From Nitrogeniibacter mangrovi (lineage in GTDB: Bacteria > Pseudomonadota > Gammaproteobacteria > Burkholderiales > Rhodocyclaceae), in NCBI RefSeq assembly GCF_010983895.1, contig NZ_CP048836.1, positions 3,162,001 through 3,226,000 on the forward strand: a stretch of 64,000 nt of DNA. The letters are read 5' to 3'. A program made the translations under genes and the position numbers. This document shows, piece after piece, positions 18,464 to 29,071 of this stretch (the first letter of the stretch is position 1; each line of letters starts with the position of its first letter). The notes beneath the pieces were generated by a model that was given only the letters and a program-made list of their open reading frames with translations, did not search any database and was not told where the DNA came from.

Positions 18464-19768
18464 TCAGCCCTTGACCCGGTAGCGCGCCGAGCGCGCATGG
18501 GCCTGCAGTCCCTCACCGTCGGCCAAGATCGCGGCGATCGGGCCGAGATGCTGCGCGCCGGCCTCGGAGACCTGAATCAGGCTGGTGCGCTTCTGGAAGT
18601 CATACACCCCGAGCGGCGACGAGAAGCGCGCACTGCGCATGGTCGGCAACACGTGATTGGGGCCGGCACAGTAGTCGCCCAGCGCCTCGACCGACCAGTG
18701 GCCGACGAAGATCGCGCCAGCATGGCGGATCTTGCCGATCCACTCCTCGGCCTGCTCCATGGAGAGCTCCAGGTGCTCCGGCGCGATCCGGTTGGCGATG
18801 GCGCAGGCCTCATCGAGATCGTTCACCTTGATCAGCGCACCGCGATTGCGCAGCGACGCATCGATGGTGTCCTGGCGCGGCATGGTCGGCAGCAGGGTCT
18901 CGATCGAGGCATAGACCCGATCGATGAAGTCGGCGTCGGTGCACAACAGGATGGACTGGGCCAGTTCATCGTGCTCGGCCTGGGCGAACAGGTCCATGGC
19001 CACCCAGTCCGGATCGCCGCTGCCGTCGGAGATCACCAGCACTTCGGAGGGGCCGGCCACCATGTCGATGCCCACCGTGCCGAACACCCGGCGCTTGGCC
19101 GAGGCCACATAGGCATTGCCCGGCCCGACGATCTTGTCCACCTGCGGGATGCTCTGGGTGCCGTAGGCCAGTGCCGCCACCGCCTGGGCGCCACCGATGG
19201 TGAACACCCGGTCCACCCCGGTGATCGCCGCCGCCGCCAGCACCAGCGCGTTGCGCTCGCCGCCCGGCGTCGGCACCACCATGATCAGCTCCTTCACCCC
19301 GGCTACCTTGGCCGGGATGGCGTTCATGAGCACCGAGCTGGGGTAGGCCGCGCGGCCGCCAGGCACGTACAGACCCACGCGGTCGAGCGGCGTGACGATC
19401 TGCCCCAGCCGGGTGCCGTCCGCCTCGGTGTATTCCCAGGACTCGGCCCGCTGCCGGCGATGGTAGGCCTCGACCCGGTCGGCCGCCAGCTGCAGGGCCT
19501 GGCGCTGGGCGTCGCTGAGCGAGGCGAGCGCCTCGTCGAGCGCCTCGCGCGGCAGCTCCAGATCGGCGATGTGACGCGCATCGAGCCGATCGAAGCGGTT
19601 GGTGTACTCGATCACCGCCACATCACCGGTGGTGCGCACCGCGTTGAGGATGTCGGTGACGGCGTTCTCGATCTTTTCGTCGGTGCCGCTCTCGAAGGCC
19701 AGCAGGGCGTCGAGGGTGGCGAAGAAATCGCCATCGCGCGAATCGAGGCGACGGATCTGTTCACTCAT
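18464..19768 (-). CDS. hisD: Histidinol dehydrogenase
   Basis: 434 aa from the ATG at 19768 ([20 protein letters not shown]), which overlaps the hisG stop (ATGA). The zinc enzyme motifs are present: [38 protein letters not shown], the catalytic pair region IAPEHLEL and GPNHVLPT near the C-terminus. It oxidises histidinol to histidine with two NAD+. It is the last gene transcribed from the hisG side before the terminator at 18418-18446. Confidence 0.97.
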   Translation of the reverse strand: MSEQIRRLDSRDGDFFATLDALLAFESGTDEKIENAVTDILNAVRTTGDVAVIEYTNRFDRLDARHIADLELPREALDEALASLSDAQRQALQLAADRVEAYHRRQRAESWEYTEADGTRLGQIVTPLDRVGLYVPGGRAAYPSSVLMNAIPAKVAGVKELIMVVPTPGGERNALVLAAAAITGVDRVFTIGGAQAVAALAYGTQSIPQVDKIVGPGNAYVASAKRRVFGTVGIDMVAGPSEVLVISDGSGDPDWVAMDLFAQAEHDELAQSILLCTDADFIDRVYASIETLLPTMPRQDTIDASLRNRGALIKVNDLDEACAIANRIAPEHLELSMEQAEEWIGKIRHAGAIFVGHWSVEALGDYCAGPNHVLPTMRSARFSSPLGVYDFQKRTSLIQVSEAGAQHLGPIAAILADGEGLQAHARSARYRVKG

Positions 19769-20409
19769 GGCTTGACCGCTCCGGCAAAGGCGTCGATGAC
19801 CGGCTGGATCAGCTCGCGCTTGACCTTGAGCGCGGCCTGATTGACCACCAGCCGCGAACTGATGTCCATGATGTCCTCGACCGCCTCGAGGTTGTTGGCT
19901 TTGAGCGTGCCGCCGGTGGACACCAGGTCCACGATGGCATCGGACAGGCCCACCAGCGGCGCCAGCTCCATGGAGCCATACAGTTTGATGAGGTCCACAT
20001 GCATGCCCTTGGCGGCAAAGTGCTCGCGCGCCGCGCTCACATACTTGGTGGCCACGCGGATGCGCCCGCCCGGGCGCGACGCGGCCGCGTAGTCGAAGCC
20101 CTTGGGCACCGCCACGCACAGCCGGCAGCGGGCAATGTTCAGATCGAGCGGCTGGTACAAGCCGACGCCGCCATGCTCGATCAGCACGTCCTTGCCGGCG
20201 ATGCCCAGATCGGCCGCGCCGTATTGCACGTAGGTCGGCGTATCGGTCGCACGCACGATGACCAGGCGCACGTCCGCGCGGTTGGTGCCGATGATGAGCT
20301 TGCGGGATTTTTCCGGATCGTCGGTCGGCACGATGCCGGCCGCGGCGAGCAGCGGAAGGGTCTCCTCGAAGATGCGGCCCTTGGACAGGGCGATCGTGAT
20401 GCCGGACAC
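19765..20409 (-). CDS. hisG: ATP phosphoribosyltransferase, short form
   Basis: 214 aa from a GTG ([20 protein letters not shown]). It has the PRPP loop [20 protein letters not shown] and [13 protein letters not shown]. The C-terminal regulatory ACT-like domain of long HisG is absent, so this is the short form that needs HisZ as a regulatory subunit; hisZ is not in the window. It makes phosphoribosyl-ATP, the first committed step of histidine synthesis. It follows murA by 42 bp and is coupled to hisD. Confidence 0.96.
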   Translation of the reverse strand: MSGITIALSKGRIFEETLPLLAAAGIVPTDDPEKSRKLIIGTNRADVRLVIVRATDTPTYVQYGAADLGIAGKDVLIEHGGVGLYQPLDLNIARCRLCVAVPKGFDYAAASRPGGRIRVATKYVSAAREHFAAKGMHVDLIKLYGSMELAPLVGLSDAIVDLVSTGGTLKANNLEAVEDIMDISSRLVVNQAALKVKRELIQPVIDAFAGAVKP

Positions 20410-20451
20410 AGCGGATTCCTTGGCGGTCAGTCGTCAGTCGAAAGTGGGATT

Positions 20452-21711
<1,260 letters not shown>

Positions 21712-21969
21712 TTAGAGACCCAGCTCCTCGCGCACCTGCGTCCATTTGTCGGGGGTGTAGGTCTGCAGCTGGAGGGCGTGGATCTCGTTGCCCATGAGCG
21801 CACCGAGCGTGGCATAGACCGCCTGGTGCTGACGCACCCGCGGTTTGCCGGCAAAGGCTTCGCTCACCACGATGCCGGTGAAATGGACGCCGTCGTCCCC
21901 TTCGATCTGGACGAACTCGCAGGGCATGCCCTGCTCGATCAGGCGCTTGATTTCGGACGCTTCAAACAT
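21712..21969 (-). CDS. BolA/IbaG family protein
   Basis: 85 aa, the whole BolA fold. HFTGIVVSEAFAGKPRVRQHQAVYATLG contains the conserved FxGKxxxxRHQxVY-type motif with the invariant His, and it ends LQTYTPDKW. This is the short IbaG/YrbA subgroup rather than BolA itself. Members bind [2Fe-2S] with monothiol glutaredoxins. Its position directly before murA, after the Mla/ABC genes, is the standard ibaG location in proteobacteria. Confidence 0.9.
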   Translation of the reverse strand: MFEASEIKRLIEQGMPCEFVQIEGDDGVHFTGIVVSEAFAGKPRVRQHQAVYATLGALMGNEIHALQLQTYTPDKWTQVREELGL

Positions 21970-22019
21970 GGTTTTTCATCCCAACATCGGCCGGGGCTGC
22001 GCCGGCCGGACAACGAAAA

Positions 22020-22796
22020 TCAGGCGCGCAGCTTGTAGCCACGCGCCAGCAGGTTCAGGGTCAGGATCGCCAGCGCCACGAGACAACACGCGACGACGCC
22101 CAGACTGATCCACGGGGAGACGTCGGACTGGCCGAAGAATCCGTAGCGAAAACCGTCGATCATGTAGAAAAACGGGTTCAGATGCGACACTTTCTGCCAG
22201 ACGGCCGGCAGCGAGTGGATCGAGTAGAACACCCCGGAGAGCATCGTCAGCGGCATGATCAGGAAGTTCTGAAAGGCCGCCAGCTGGTCGAACTTGTCTG
22301 CCCAGATGCCGGCAATGATACCGAAAGACGCCAGAATCGCGCCGCCGGCGACGGCGAAGCACAGCACCCACAGCGGTGAGGCCACCGGCAGCGAGACGAA
22401 GAACAGCGAAGCGGCGACCACACCGGCACCCACGAACAGCCCGCGCGCGATGGCCGCCAGCACGTAGGCGACGTAGAACTCGCGATAGCTGATGGGCGGG
22501 AGCAGGATGAACACGATGTTGCCGGTGATCTTGCTCTGGATCAGCGACGAGGAGGTGTTGGCGAAGGCATTCTGCAGCACCGACATCATCACCAGGCCCG
22601 GCACCAGGAAGGCCGTGTAAGGCACGTTGCCGTACACGGTCACGTGGCGATCGAGCACATGGGAGAAGATCATCAGGTACAGCACCGCGGTGAGCACGGG
22701 CGCGCCCACGGTCTGGAAGCCCACGCGCCAGAAGCGCAGCACCTCCTTGTACAGCAGGGTCCGGAAACCGGTGTAGCGAGAGACCTCAGGCGGCAT
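22020..22796 (-). CDS. ABC-2 type transporter permease (YadH-like)
   Basis: 258 aa with six membrane helices. FRTLLYKEVLRFWRVGFQTV at the N-terminus and LPLTMLSGVFYSIHSLPAVW in the ABC-2 signature region match the YadH/drug-exporter permease family. Its start overlaps the end of the ATPase gene by 11 bp, so the two are made together. Substrate unknown; homologous pairs next to mla genes are described only as multidrug or envelope exporters. Confidence 0.9.
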   Translation of the reverse strand: MPPEVSRYTGFRTLLYKEVLRFWRVGFQTVGAPVLTAVLYLMIFSHVLDRHVTVYGNVPYTAFLVPGLVMMSVLQNAFANTSSSLIQSKITGNIVFILLPPISYREFYVAYVLAAIARGLFVGAGVVAASLFFVSLPVASPLWVLCFAVAGGAILASFGIIAGIWADKFDQLAAFQNFLIMPLTMLSGVFYSIHSLPAVWQKVSHLNPFFYMIDGFRYGFFGQSDVSPWISLGVVACCLVALAILTLNLLARGYKLRA

Positions 22797-23685
22797 GCAT
22801 CACACCCACGAAAACCTTCTCCAGATCGGGTTCGCCGAGCACCATCTCCTCGATCCGGCCACCGGTGAGGCGGATGCGCGAGAGCATGTCCTCGACCTCG
22901 CCGTAACGCTCGAAGGGAATCTCCACCCAGCCGTCGCCGGCCTCCCGCGCACCGGGCAGGAAGTCCAGGCCGATGGGCTCGGCCAGGCGCACGCGCAGGG
23001 CATGGGTGGAGAAGCGGTGCAGCAGGTTGCTGGTGGTGTCGAGGGCCACGATGCGCCCGGCCTTGAGCATGGCGATGCGGTGGCACAAGGCCTCGGCCTC
23101 CTCCAGATAGTGGGTGGTCAGGACGATGGTGTGCCCGTCCGTATTGAGCTTGCGGATGAAGGCCCACAGCCCCTGGCGCAATTCCACGTCCACCCCCGCG
23201 GTCGGTTCGTCGAGCACGATCACCGGCGGCCGGTGCACCAGCGCCTGCGCCACCAGCACGCGCCGCTTCATGCCGCCGGAGAGCATGCGCATGTTGGCGT
23301 CGGCTTTCGCGGTCAGGTCGAGATGTTCGAGGATCTCGTCGATCCAGGCGTCGTTGCGGGTCAGGCCGAAATAGCCCGACTGCAGACGCAGGGCCTCGCG
23401 GACGGTGAAGAAGGGATCGAAGACCAGTTCCTGCGGCACCACGCCAAGCTGGCGCCGGGCGTTGCGGTAGTCGCTCACCACGTCGTGCCCCATCACTTCG
23501 AGGACGCCGTCGTCGAGGCGCGTCAGGCCCGCCAGCGCGGAGATGAGCGTGGTCTTGCCGGCCCCGTTGGGACCCAGCAGACCGAAGAACTCGCCCTGGC
23601 GAATCTCCAGGTCCACACCGGCGAGCGCCTGCAACGGACCGTAGTGCTTACGCGCACCACGGATCGAGATGGCCGAAACGCTCAT
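22786..23685 (-). CDS. ABC transporter ATP-binding protein (YadG-like)
   Basis: 299 aa from the ATG at 23685 (MSVSAISIRGARKHYGPLQA), which overlaps the mlaB stop. Walker A GPNGAGKTT is at 38-46, the signature is MLSGGMKRRVLVAQAL, Walker B is VIVLDEPTAGVD, and the switch His is in LTTHYLEEAE. The C-terminal ~70 residues are typical of the ABC-2 (DrrA/CcmA-like) family. It pairs with the permease at 22020-22796. Confidence 0.92.
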   Translation of the reverse strand: MSVSAISIRGARKHYGPLQALAGVDLEIRQGEFFGLLGPNGAGKTTLISALAGLTRLDDGVLEVMGHDVVSDYRNARRQLGVVPQELVFDPFFTVREALRLQSGYFGLTRNDAWIDEILEHLDLTAKADANMRMLSGGMKRRVLVAQALVHRPPVIVLDEPTAGVDVELRQGLWAFIRKLNTDGHTIVLTTHYLEEAEALCHRIAMLKAGRIVALDTTSNLLHRFSTHALRVRLAEPIGLDFLPGAREAGDGWVEIPFERYGEVEDMLSRIRLTGGRIEEMVLGEPDLEKVFVGVMHAA

Positions 23686-23960
23686 GCGTCGGTCGACTTG
23701 AGCAGTTCGCTGACGCCGTACAGATCGGCCAGCGCGGCGAGCCCGGCGGGCATACCCCGGACCTGAAGCGTCTGGCCACCGGCCCGGACGCCCCGGGCCA
23801 GTTCGATGAGCAGCGCCAGGGCCGCGGAGTCGGCCTCGGTCACCCCGGAGAGATCCACCTGCGGCGAGCGCCCCACGGCATCGGCCGCAGCCGCGCGCAA
23901 CGCGGCTACGGTCTGCAGGGTCAGGGCGCCGCGCGGCACCCAACTCGAAGTGGCGTTCAC
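23682..23960 (-). CDS. mlaB: STAS-domain protein MlaB
   Basis: 92 aa, one STAS domain, with the conserved DLSGVTEADSAALALLIELAR segment. In the MlaFEDB complex MlaB binds the ATPase MlaF and is needed for its stability. It overlaps mlaC by 4 bp upstream and the ABC exporter ATPase by 4 bp downstream. Confidence 0.88.
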   Translation of the reverse strand: MNATSSWVPRGALTLQTVAALRAAAADAVGRSPQVDLSGVTEADSAALALLIELARGVRAGGQTLQVRGMPAGLAALADLYGVSELLKSTDA

Positions 23961-24574
23961 TGGACCTTGCTCGCGAGCTCGGCGTTCTTGGCTTCGAGCG
24001 AGGCGATGAGCCCGTCGATGCCCTTTTGGTGAATCTGCGACGCGAAGGAGCTGCGGTAGTTGGTCACCAGGCTGACCCCGGCGACCGCCACGTCGTATAC
24101 CTTCCAGTCATCGCCCTGCTTTTCCAGCGAGTAATCGATATCCACCGGCTTGGCACCCGGCTGGCGCACTTCCGAGCGCACGGTCACATCGGTATCTTCC
24201 GGCTTCGCCCGCAGCGGCTTGAAGTCGATCACCTGGTCGCGATACTGGGTGAGCGCGTTCGAGTAGGTGCGCACCAGCAGGGTCCGGAACGCGGCCACGA
24301 GCTTGTCGCGCTGATCCGGTGTCGCCTGACGCCAGTCGCGGCCCACGGCCAGCGCCGTCATGAGGCGGAAATCGAAATGCGGCAGCACCTTCTCCTCGAC
24401 GAGCTCGACGGCCCGGCTGGTGTCGCCACGCTGGATGGCCGGATCGGCGCGCACGATCTGGAGCACTTCGTCGGAAACGTTCTTGACCAACTCATCGGGC
24501 GCAGGGGCAGCGAACGCACTCGCGCCAGCGAGCAGACAGAGGCCCAGCAGCAGGGATCGAATCAGCTTGATCAT
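23957..24574 (-). CDS. mlaC: Periplasmic phospholipid-binding protein MlaC
   Basis: 205 aa. A Sec signal peptide (LLLGLCLLAGASAFAAPAPD) is followed by the MlaC/Ttg2D domain: VLPHFDFRLMTALAVGRDWRQA, FRTLLVRTYSNAL and WKVYDVAVAGVSLVTNYRSSF. It ferries phospholipid between outer-membrane MlaA and the inner-membrane MlaFEDB complex. It follows mlaA by 25 bp. Confidence 0.95.
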   Translation of the reverse strand: MIKLIRSLLLGLCLLAGASAFAAPAPDELVKNVSDEVLQIVRADPAIQRGDTSRAVELVEEKVLPHFDFRLMTALAVGRDWRQATPDQRDKLVAAFRTLLVRTYSNALTQYRDQVIDFKPLRAKPEDTDVTVRSEVRQPGAKPVDIDYSLEKQGDDWKVYDVAVAGVSLVTNYRSSFASQIHQKGIDGLIASLEAKNAELASKVQ

Positions 24575-24599
24575 GTTTCTTGTTCTTCCTCTCTTGGGG

Positions 24600-25421
24600 T
24601 TACAGGCCGGTCTCGTGCGGCCGGCTCAGCGCGAAGCGCAGGCTGTTCTGCGCAATCGCATCGCTTTCGACAAAGGCGATGGCGGACAGTTTCCCGTCAT
24701 CGGCGGCACCTTCGTCGAAGCGCTCGCGCGGCGGATGCCCGTCGTAGATCTCGTATCGGCGCCGCTGCAGGTAGAAGTCGCGCACATAAGCGTACTTGTC
24801 GAGACTGCCCTGATCCACCGCCCGGTCGGCACCGAGCAGCTCGGCGCGCTGATGCACCAGCCTCAGACCGGTCACCGCGTTGCGCGCCGCCACGTCGGCC
24901 GGATGGACCGCACTGCCGACCACCAGATCCACCGGCAGGGCCGCGCCGCCGCGCAGGGTGCGTGGGCCGAAGAACGGCACCACGAAATAGGGCCCGGCCG
25001 GCACGCCCCAGACGGCGAGCGTCTGACCGAAGTCTTCGTCGTGCTTGTCCAGCCCCATCTCCGTGGCCACGTCGAACAGCCCGAAGATGCCCAGGGTCGA
25101 GTTGATCAGCACCCGGCCCGCGTCGGTGAGGCCATCATGGCCCTTGCCCTGGAGCAGGTTGTTGGCGCCGGTCCACACATCGCCGAGATTGCCGAAGAAG
25201 TTGCCCACGCCGGTCCGGACCGGTAGCGGCGTCACCGCATCGTAGGTCTGGGCCAGCGGTTTCATCAGCGCCTTGTCCACCTTGTCGTTGATGGTGAACA
25301 TGGTCCGGTTGTAGCGCTCCCACGGATCGTCAGGATTCTCGTAGGGCACGGTGGCGCAACCGGCGACGATGCCGAGCATCGCCACCGCCACACCGCGTGT
25401 CATCGAAGCGCGCATATTCAT
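24600..25421 (-). CDS. mlaA: Outer-membrane lipoprotein MlaA (VacJ)
   Basis: About 273 aa from the ATG at 25421; a GTG directly abutting the mlaD stop (25439) is also possible. The lipoprotein signal ends at GIVAGC. The body shows DPWERYNRTMFTINDKVD, TGVGNFFGNLGDVWTGANNL, FGQTLAVWGVPAGPYFVVPF and FGPRTLRG, all typical of VacJ/MlaA. MlaA sits in the outer membrane with a porin and removes mislocalised phospholipid. Here mlaA lies within the mlaFED...CB operon, unlike E. coli where it is elsewhere. Confidence 0.94.
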   Translation of the reverse strand: MNMRASMTRGVAVAMLGIVAGCATVPYENPDDPWERYNRTMFTINDKVDKALMKPLAQTYDAVTPLPVRTGVGNFFGNLGDVWTGANNLLQGKGHDGLTDAGRVLINSTLGIFGLFDVATEMGLDKHDEDFGQTLAVWGVPAGPYFVVPFFGPRTLRGGAALPVDLVVGSAVHPADVAARNAVTGLRLVHQRAELLGADRAVDQGSLDKYAYVRDFYLQRRRYEIYDGHPPRERFDEGAADDGKLSAIAFVESDAIAQNSLRFALSRPHETGL

Positions 25422-25439
25422 TTCAGTACCCGCAATCAC

Positions 25440-25910
25440 TCATGGCTTCGGCGGCGCCTCGGCCGCCTTGTCAAACAAAAACTGCCCGATCAGCTTCTCT
25501 AGAACGACCGCAGACTGGGTCAGCTTGAGCTTGTCGCCGTCGGCGAGCATGCGCATGTCACCGCCGGGCTCGAGCCCGATGTACTGTTCGCCGAGCAGGC
25601 CGGAGGTGAGGATCTCGCCGCTGGTGTCCTTGGGGAACTTGTAGCGGGCGTCGATGGCCATGGTGACCACGGCCTCGAACCGGTCGTTGTCGAAGCGGAT
25701 GTCGGTCACCCGCCCCACGACCACCCCGGACACCTTCACCGGGGCGCGCACCTTGAGCCCGCCGATGTTCGAGAACGCCGCCTCGATATGGTAGTTCTCG
25801 GCGAAGCTGGCGGCGGACAGGTTGCCCACCTTCAGCGCCAGAAAGATCAGCGCGGCGCATCCGATGAGGACGAAGAAGCCGACCCAGAGGTCTAAGGTAC
25901 TGCGGTTCAT
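25440..25910 (-). CDS. mlaD: Phospholipid ABC transporter substrate-binding protein MlaD
   Basis: 156 aa. A single N-terminal membrane helix ([21 protein letters not shown]) is followed by one MCE domain ([21 protein letters not shown], then [15 protein letters not shown]). MlaD forms a hexameric ring on MlaFE and hands lipid to MlaC. Its start overlaps the mlaE stop by 4 bp. Confidence 0.96.
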   Translation of the reverse strand: MNRSTLDLWVGFFVLIGCAALIFLALKVGNLSAASFAENYHIEAAFSNIGGLKVRAPVKVSGVVVGRVTDIRFDNDRFEAVVTMAIDARYKFPKDTSGEILTSGLLGEQYIGLEPGGDMRMLADGDKLKLTQSAVVLEKLIGQFLFDKAAEAPPKP

Positions 25911-26683
25911 GATTGGCCCCGGAACATGAAGGAGGTCAGGATGAAGTCGAGGGCGAGGATGGCCAGGGCCGAACTCACCACGGTGCGGGTAATGGCGCGC
26001 GAGACCCCTTCGGCGGTCGGCACGCAGTCGTAGCCTTCGAACACGGCGATCAGCGACACGGCGATGCCGAAGACCACGCTCTTGATGACGCCGTTCATCA
26101 CGTCGAAACGCCAGTCGACCGCCGCCTGCATCTGCGACCAGAAGGCGCCGTCGTCCACGCCGATGAAGGCCACGCCGATCAGCCAGCCGCCGAAGATGCC
26201 CATGGCCGAGAACAGCGCCGCCAGCAGCGGCATGGAGATGACCCCGCCCCAGAAGCGCGGCGCCGCCACCCGGGCGATCGGGTTGACCGCCATCATGTCC
26301 ATCGCCTTGAGCTGCTCGGTGGTCTTCATGAGCCCGATCTCGGCGGTGACCGCGGAACCGGCGCGGCTGGCGAACAGCAGCGCCGCCACCACCGGGCCGA
26401 GCTCGCGGGTCAGCGACAGCGCCACCAGCACCCCCAGCGCCTCGCTCGAGCCGTAGCGTTGCAAGGTTTCATACCCCTGCAGGCCCAGCACCAGACCGAC
26501 GAACAGGCCGGAGACGAGGATGATCAGCAGCGACAGCACACCGCTGAAGTAGATCTCGCGGAGGGTCAGGTGCAGCCGCCGCAGGGACTGCCCGGAATGG
26601 CGCAGCAGCAGCAGCATGAAGCGCGTGGCGAAGCCCAGGCGCCAGATGCCGTCCACGGTCATTGCTCCGATCCGCCGGATCAT
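25907..26683 (-). CDS. mlaE: Phospholipid ABC transporter permease MlaE
   Basis: 258 aa, MlaE/YrbE family with about five or six membrane helices. [49 protein letters not shown] and [18 protein letters not shown] are the conserved EQ-loop region contacting the ATPase. It forms the membrane channel of the Mla complex. It overlaps mlaF and mlaD by 4 bp each. Confidence 0.96.
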   Translation of the reverse strand: MIRRIGAMTVDGIWRLGFATRFMLLLLRHSGQSLRRLHLTLREIYFSGVLSLLIILVSGLFVGLVLGLQGYETLQRYGSSEALGVLVALSLTRELGPVVAALLFASRAGSAVTAEIGLMKTTEQLKAMDMMAVNPIARVAAPRFWGGVISMPLLAALFSAMGIFGGWLIGVAFIGVDDGAFWSQMQAAVDWRFDVMNGVIKSVVFGIAVSLIAVFEGYDCVPTAEGVSRAITRTVVSSALAILALDFILTSFMFRGQS

Positions 26684-27498
26684 GAGTCGCTCCTTCCCAT
26701 CAGGGCCTCGGACATGGGTTCGGCCGGGACGTGGAACGGTACCGGCCCATCGGCTTCGGCGTGAATGAACTGGTGCACAAAGGCATCCGAAGAGGCGCGA
26801 ATCTGGTCGGGCGTGCCCTGCGCGACGACCCGCCCTTCGGAGACGAAATACACATAGTCGACGATCTCCAGCGACTCGCTCACGTCGTGGGTGACCATGA
26901 TCGAGGCCGCACCGAGCGCGTCGTTCAGGCGCCGGATCAGCTGCCCGATCACGCCCAGCGAGATCGGATCGAGCCCCGCGAAGGGCTCGTCGTACATGAT
27001 CAGCATCGGGTCGAGGGCGATGGCCCGCGCCAGGGCCACCCGCCGCGACATGCCGCCGGACAGCTCCGCCGGCATGAGCGAACTGGCGCCGCGCAAGCCG
27101 ACGGCCTGCAGCTTCATCAGCACCAGGTCGCGGATCATCGATTCGGGCAGGTCGGTGTGCTCACGCATCGGGAAGGCCACATTGTCGAACACCGACATGT
27201 CGGTGAACAGGGCGCCGAACTGGAACAGCATCCCCATGCGCCGACGCAAGGCGTACAGGCCCGCCGTATCGAGCTCACCGAGCGACTTGCCGGCCACCTG
27301 GACCGTCCCCGCACTGGCCTTGAGCTGGCCCCCGATCAGGCGCAGCAGGGTGGTCTTGCCACAGCCGCTGCCCCCCATGATGGCCACCAGCTGGCCACGA
27401 TGGATGCGCAGGTCGATGCCGCGCAACACCTCCCGCTCGCCATAGGCGAAGCGGACGTCTCGCAATTCGACCAACACCTTGTCTGCAGACTGGGCCAC
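26680..27498 (-). CDS. mlaF: Phospholipid ABC transporter ATPase MlaF
   Basis: 272 aa from a GTG at 27498 ([19 protein letters not shown]) with CAGGAGG 5 nt upstream; no ATG lies nearby. Walker [10 protein letters not shown] is at 42-50, the signature is [15 protein letters not shown], Walker B is [12 protein letters not shown], and the switch is MVTHDVSES. It is the first gene of mlaFEDACB and powers phospholipid transport across the periplasm. It is divergent from the response-regulator gene at 27634; no convincing promoter was identified in the 135-bp gap. Confidence 0.95.
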   Translation of the reverse strand: MAQSADKVLVELRDVRFAYGEREVLRGIDLRIHRGQLVAIMGGSGCGKTTLLRLIGGQLKASAGTVQVAGKSLGELDTAGLYALRRRMGMLFQFGALFTDMSVFDNVAFPMREHTDLPESMIRDLVLMKLQAVGLRGASSLMPAELSGGMSRRVALARAIALDPMLIMYDEPFAGLDPISLGVIGQLIRRLNDALGAASIMVTHDVSESLEIVDYVYFVSEGRVVAQGTPDQIRASSDAFVHQFIHAEADGPVPFHVPAEPMSEALMGRSDS

Positions 27499-27633
27499 GC
27501 GGACCTCCTGAAAACCCGAACCCGCGATTCTATCAGAGGCGAAAAAACATGATGGAACGGTACCGCGCCGCAGCACGCCCGAAAACCATCCGATTCCGCT
27601 ACACTGGCCCCGCCACGACTGCCGACCGCGTTC

Positions 27634-29061
27634 ATGCCGAACAAGCCTTCCCTGCTGATCGTCGACGATGATGCACTGATCGTCGAAACGCTCGGAGTGC
27701 TGCTCGCGCCGGACTATCGCATCAGCTCCGCACCCACGCGACGGGCGGCGATCGAAGTGGTCCGTGCCCTGCCCGAACCGCCGGCCCTGGCCCTGATCGA
27801 CCTGGGCCTGCCGCCGTCGCCCCATCGCCCCGACGAGGGCTTCGCCCTGATCGCCGACCTGCTCGCCCACGCGCCGGACATGCGCATCATCGTGCTCTCC
27901 GGGCAGAGCGACAATGGCAACGCCCGCCGCGCCCGCACCCTCGGCGCGCTCGAATTCATCGCCAAGCCGGCCGACCCGGCCCATTTGCGCCGGGTGCTCG
28001 AGCAGGCGCTGAAGGCCGACGAGCACAGCGACGTCCAGCCGATCGTCGGCGAAAGCCCCGCCATCACCGAATTGCGCGCCCGCATCGCCCAGTATGCCGA
28101 CGCCCCGTTTCCGGTGCTGATCCAGGGCGAATCCGGCGCCGGCAAGGAGCGTGTGGCGCAGCAGCTGCATGCCGCCAGCGCCCGCCGTGGCGCCGCCTTT
28201 CTCACCCTCAACTGTGCCGCCATCGCGCCGACGCTGATCGAGGCGGCCCTGTTCGGCCACACCCGGGGCGCCTTCACCGGCGCCACCGGCCAGCGCGCCG
28301 GCTATTTCGAGGAGGCCAGCGAGGGCTGCCTGCTGCTCGACGAGATCGGCGAGTTGCCCCTCGACCTGCAACCCAAACTGCTGCGCGTGCTCGAGAACGG
28401 TGAATTCCAGCGCGTCGGCGAGACCCGGCCGCGCTTCAGCCGCGCGCGCATCCTCGCCGCCACCAACCGCGACCTGCAGGCCGAGGTGCGCTCCGGTCGC
28501 TTCCGTGCCGACCTCTATCACCGCCTCAGCGTGTTCACCCTGCAGGTGCCGTCGCTGCGCGAGATGGGCGACGACCGGCTGCTGCTGTACCGCCACTTTC
28601 GCGACCAGTTCGCGCGTCAGACCGGGCAGCCGGCCTTCACCCTCACCGAGGACGCCCTCGGCCGCTGGCAGGCCTATCACTTCCCCGGCAACGTGCGCGA
28701 GCTCAAGAACATCTGCATCCGCCTGCAGACCAAGTATCCGGGGCAGCCGGTGGACACCGCCGCACTGGAGGACGAACTCGACCGTCGCGCGCCGCCGCCG
28801 GTGCCCCTGGCGCGCGCGGCGAACGGCCCGGCCGACGATCCGGAAGTGCGCATCGGCCGGGCCATCGAGGCGCTGTCGGGCACCGACGGTTTCAGCCTCG
28901 ACGCCGCCCTGCGCGAGCAGGAGCGCGCCTTCATCGAAGCCGCCCTGCGTCTGGCCGGCGGCAACATGAGCCAGGCGGCGCGCCACCTGGGGATCAACCG
29001 CACCACGCTCTACAACCGCATGGATTCCCTCGGTCTGCCGCGAGCACTGGCCGGGCAATGA
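27634..29061 (+). CDS. Sigma-54-dependent response regulator (PrsR/NtrC-like)
   Basis: 475 aa. The receiver domain (1-125) has acidic residues DDD at 11-13, phospho-acceptor Asp56 in [10 protein letters not shown] and Lys111. The AAA+ domain has Walker A GESGAGKE (165-172), the sigma-54 contact loop GAFTGA (212-217) and Walker B LLLDEIGE (233-240). A C-terminal Fis-type helix-turn-helix ([20 protein letters not shown]) completes it. The DLGLPPxP...EGF pattern is like PrsR, the regulator of PEP-CTERM/exopolysaccharide systems. It lies 10 bp before mshM and is probably the first gene of the pilus operon. Its likely partner is the histidine kinase at 42015, and a likely target is the promoter at 43900 (inference). 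Confidence 0.92.
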   Translation: MPNKPSLLIVDDDALIVETLGVLLAPDYRISSAPTRRAAIEVVRALPEPPALALIDLGLPPSPHRPDEGFALIADLLAHAPDMRIIVLSGQSDNGNARRARTLGALEFIAKPADPAHLRRVLEQALKADEHSDVQPIVGESPAITELRARIAQYADAPFPVLIQGESGAGKERVAQQLHAASARRGAAFLTLNCAAIAPTLIEAALFGHTRGAFTGATGQRAGYFEEASEGCLLLDEIGELPLDLQPKLLRVLENGEFQRVGETRPRFSRARILAATNRDLQAEVRSGRFRADLYHRLSVFTLQVPSLREMGDDRLLLYRHFRDQFARQTGQPAFTLTEDALGRWQAYHFPGNVRELKNICIRLQTKYPGQPVDTAALEDELDRRAPPPVPLARAANGPADDPEVRIGRAIEALSGTDGFSLDAALREQERAFIEAALRLAGGNMSQAARHLGINRTTLYNRMDSLGLPRALAGQ

Positions 29062-29071
29062 GTTCCACCGC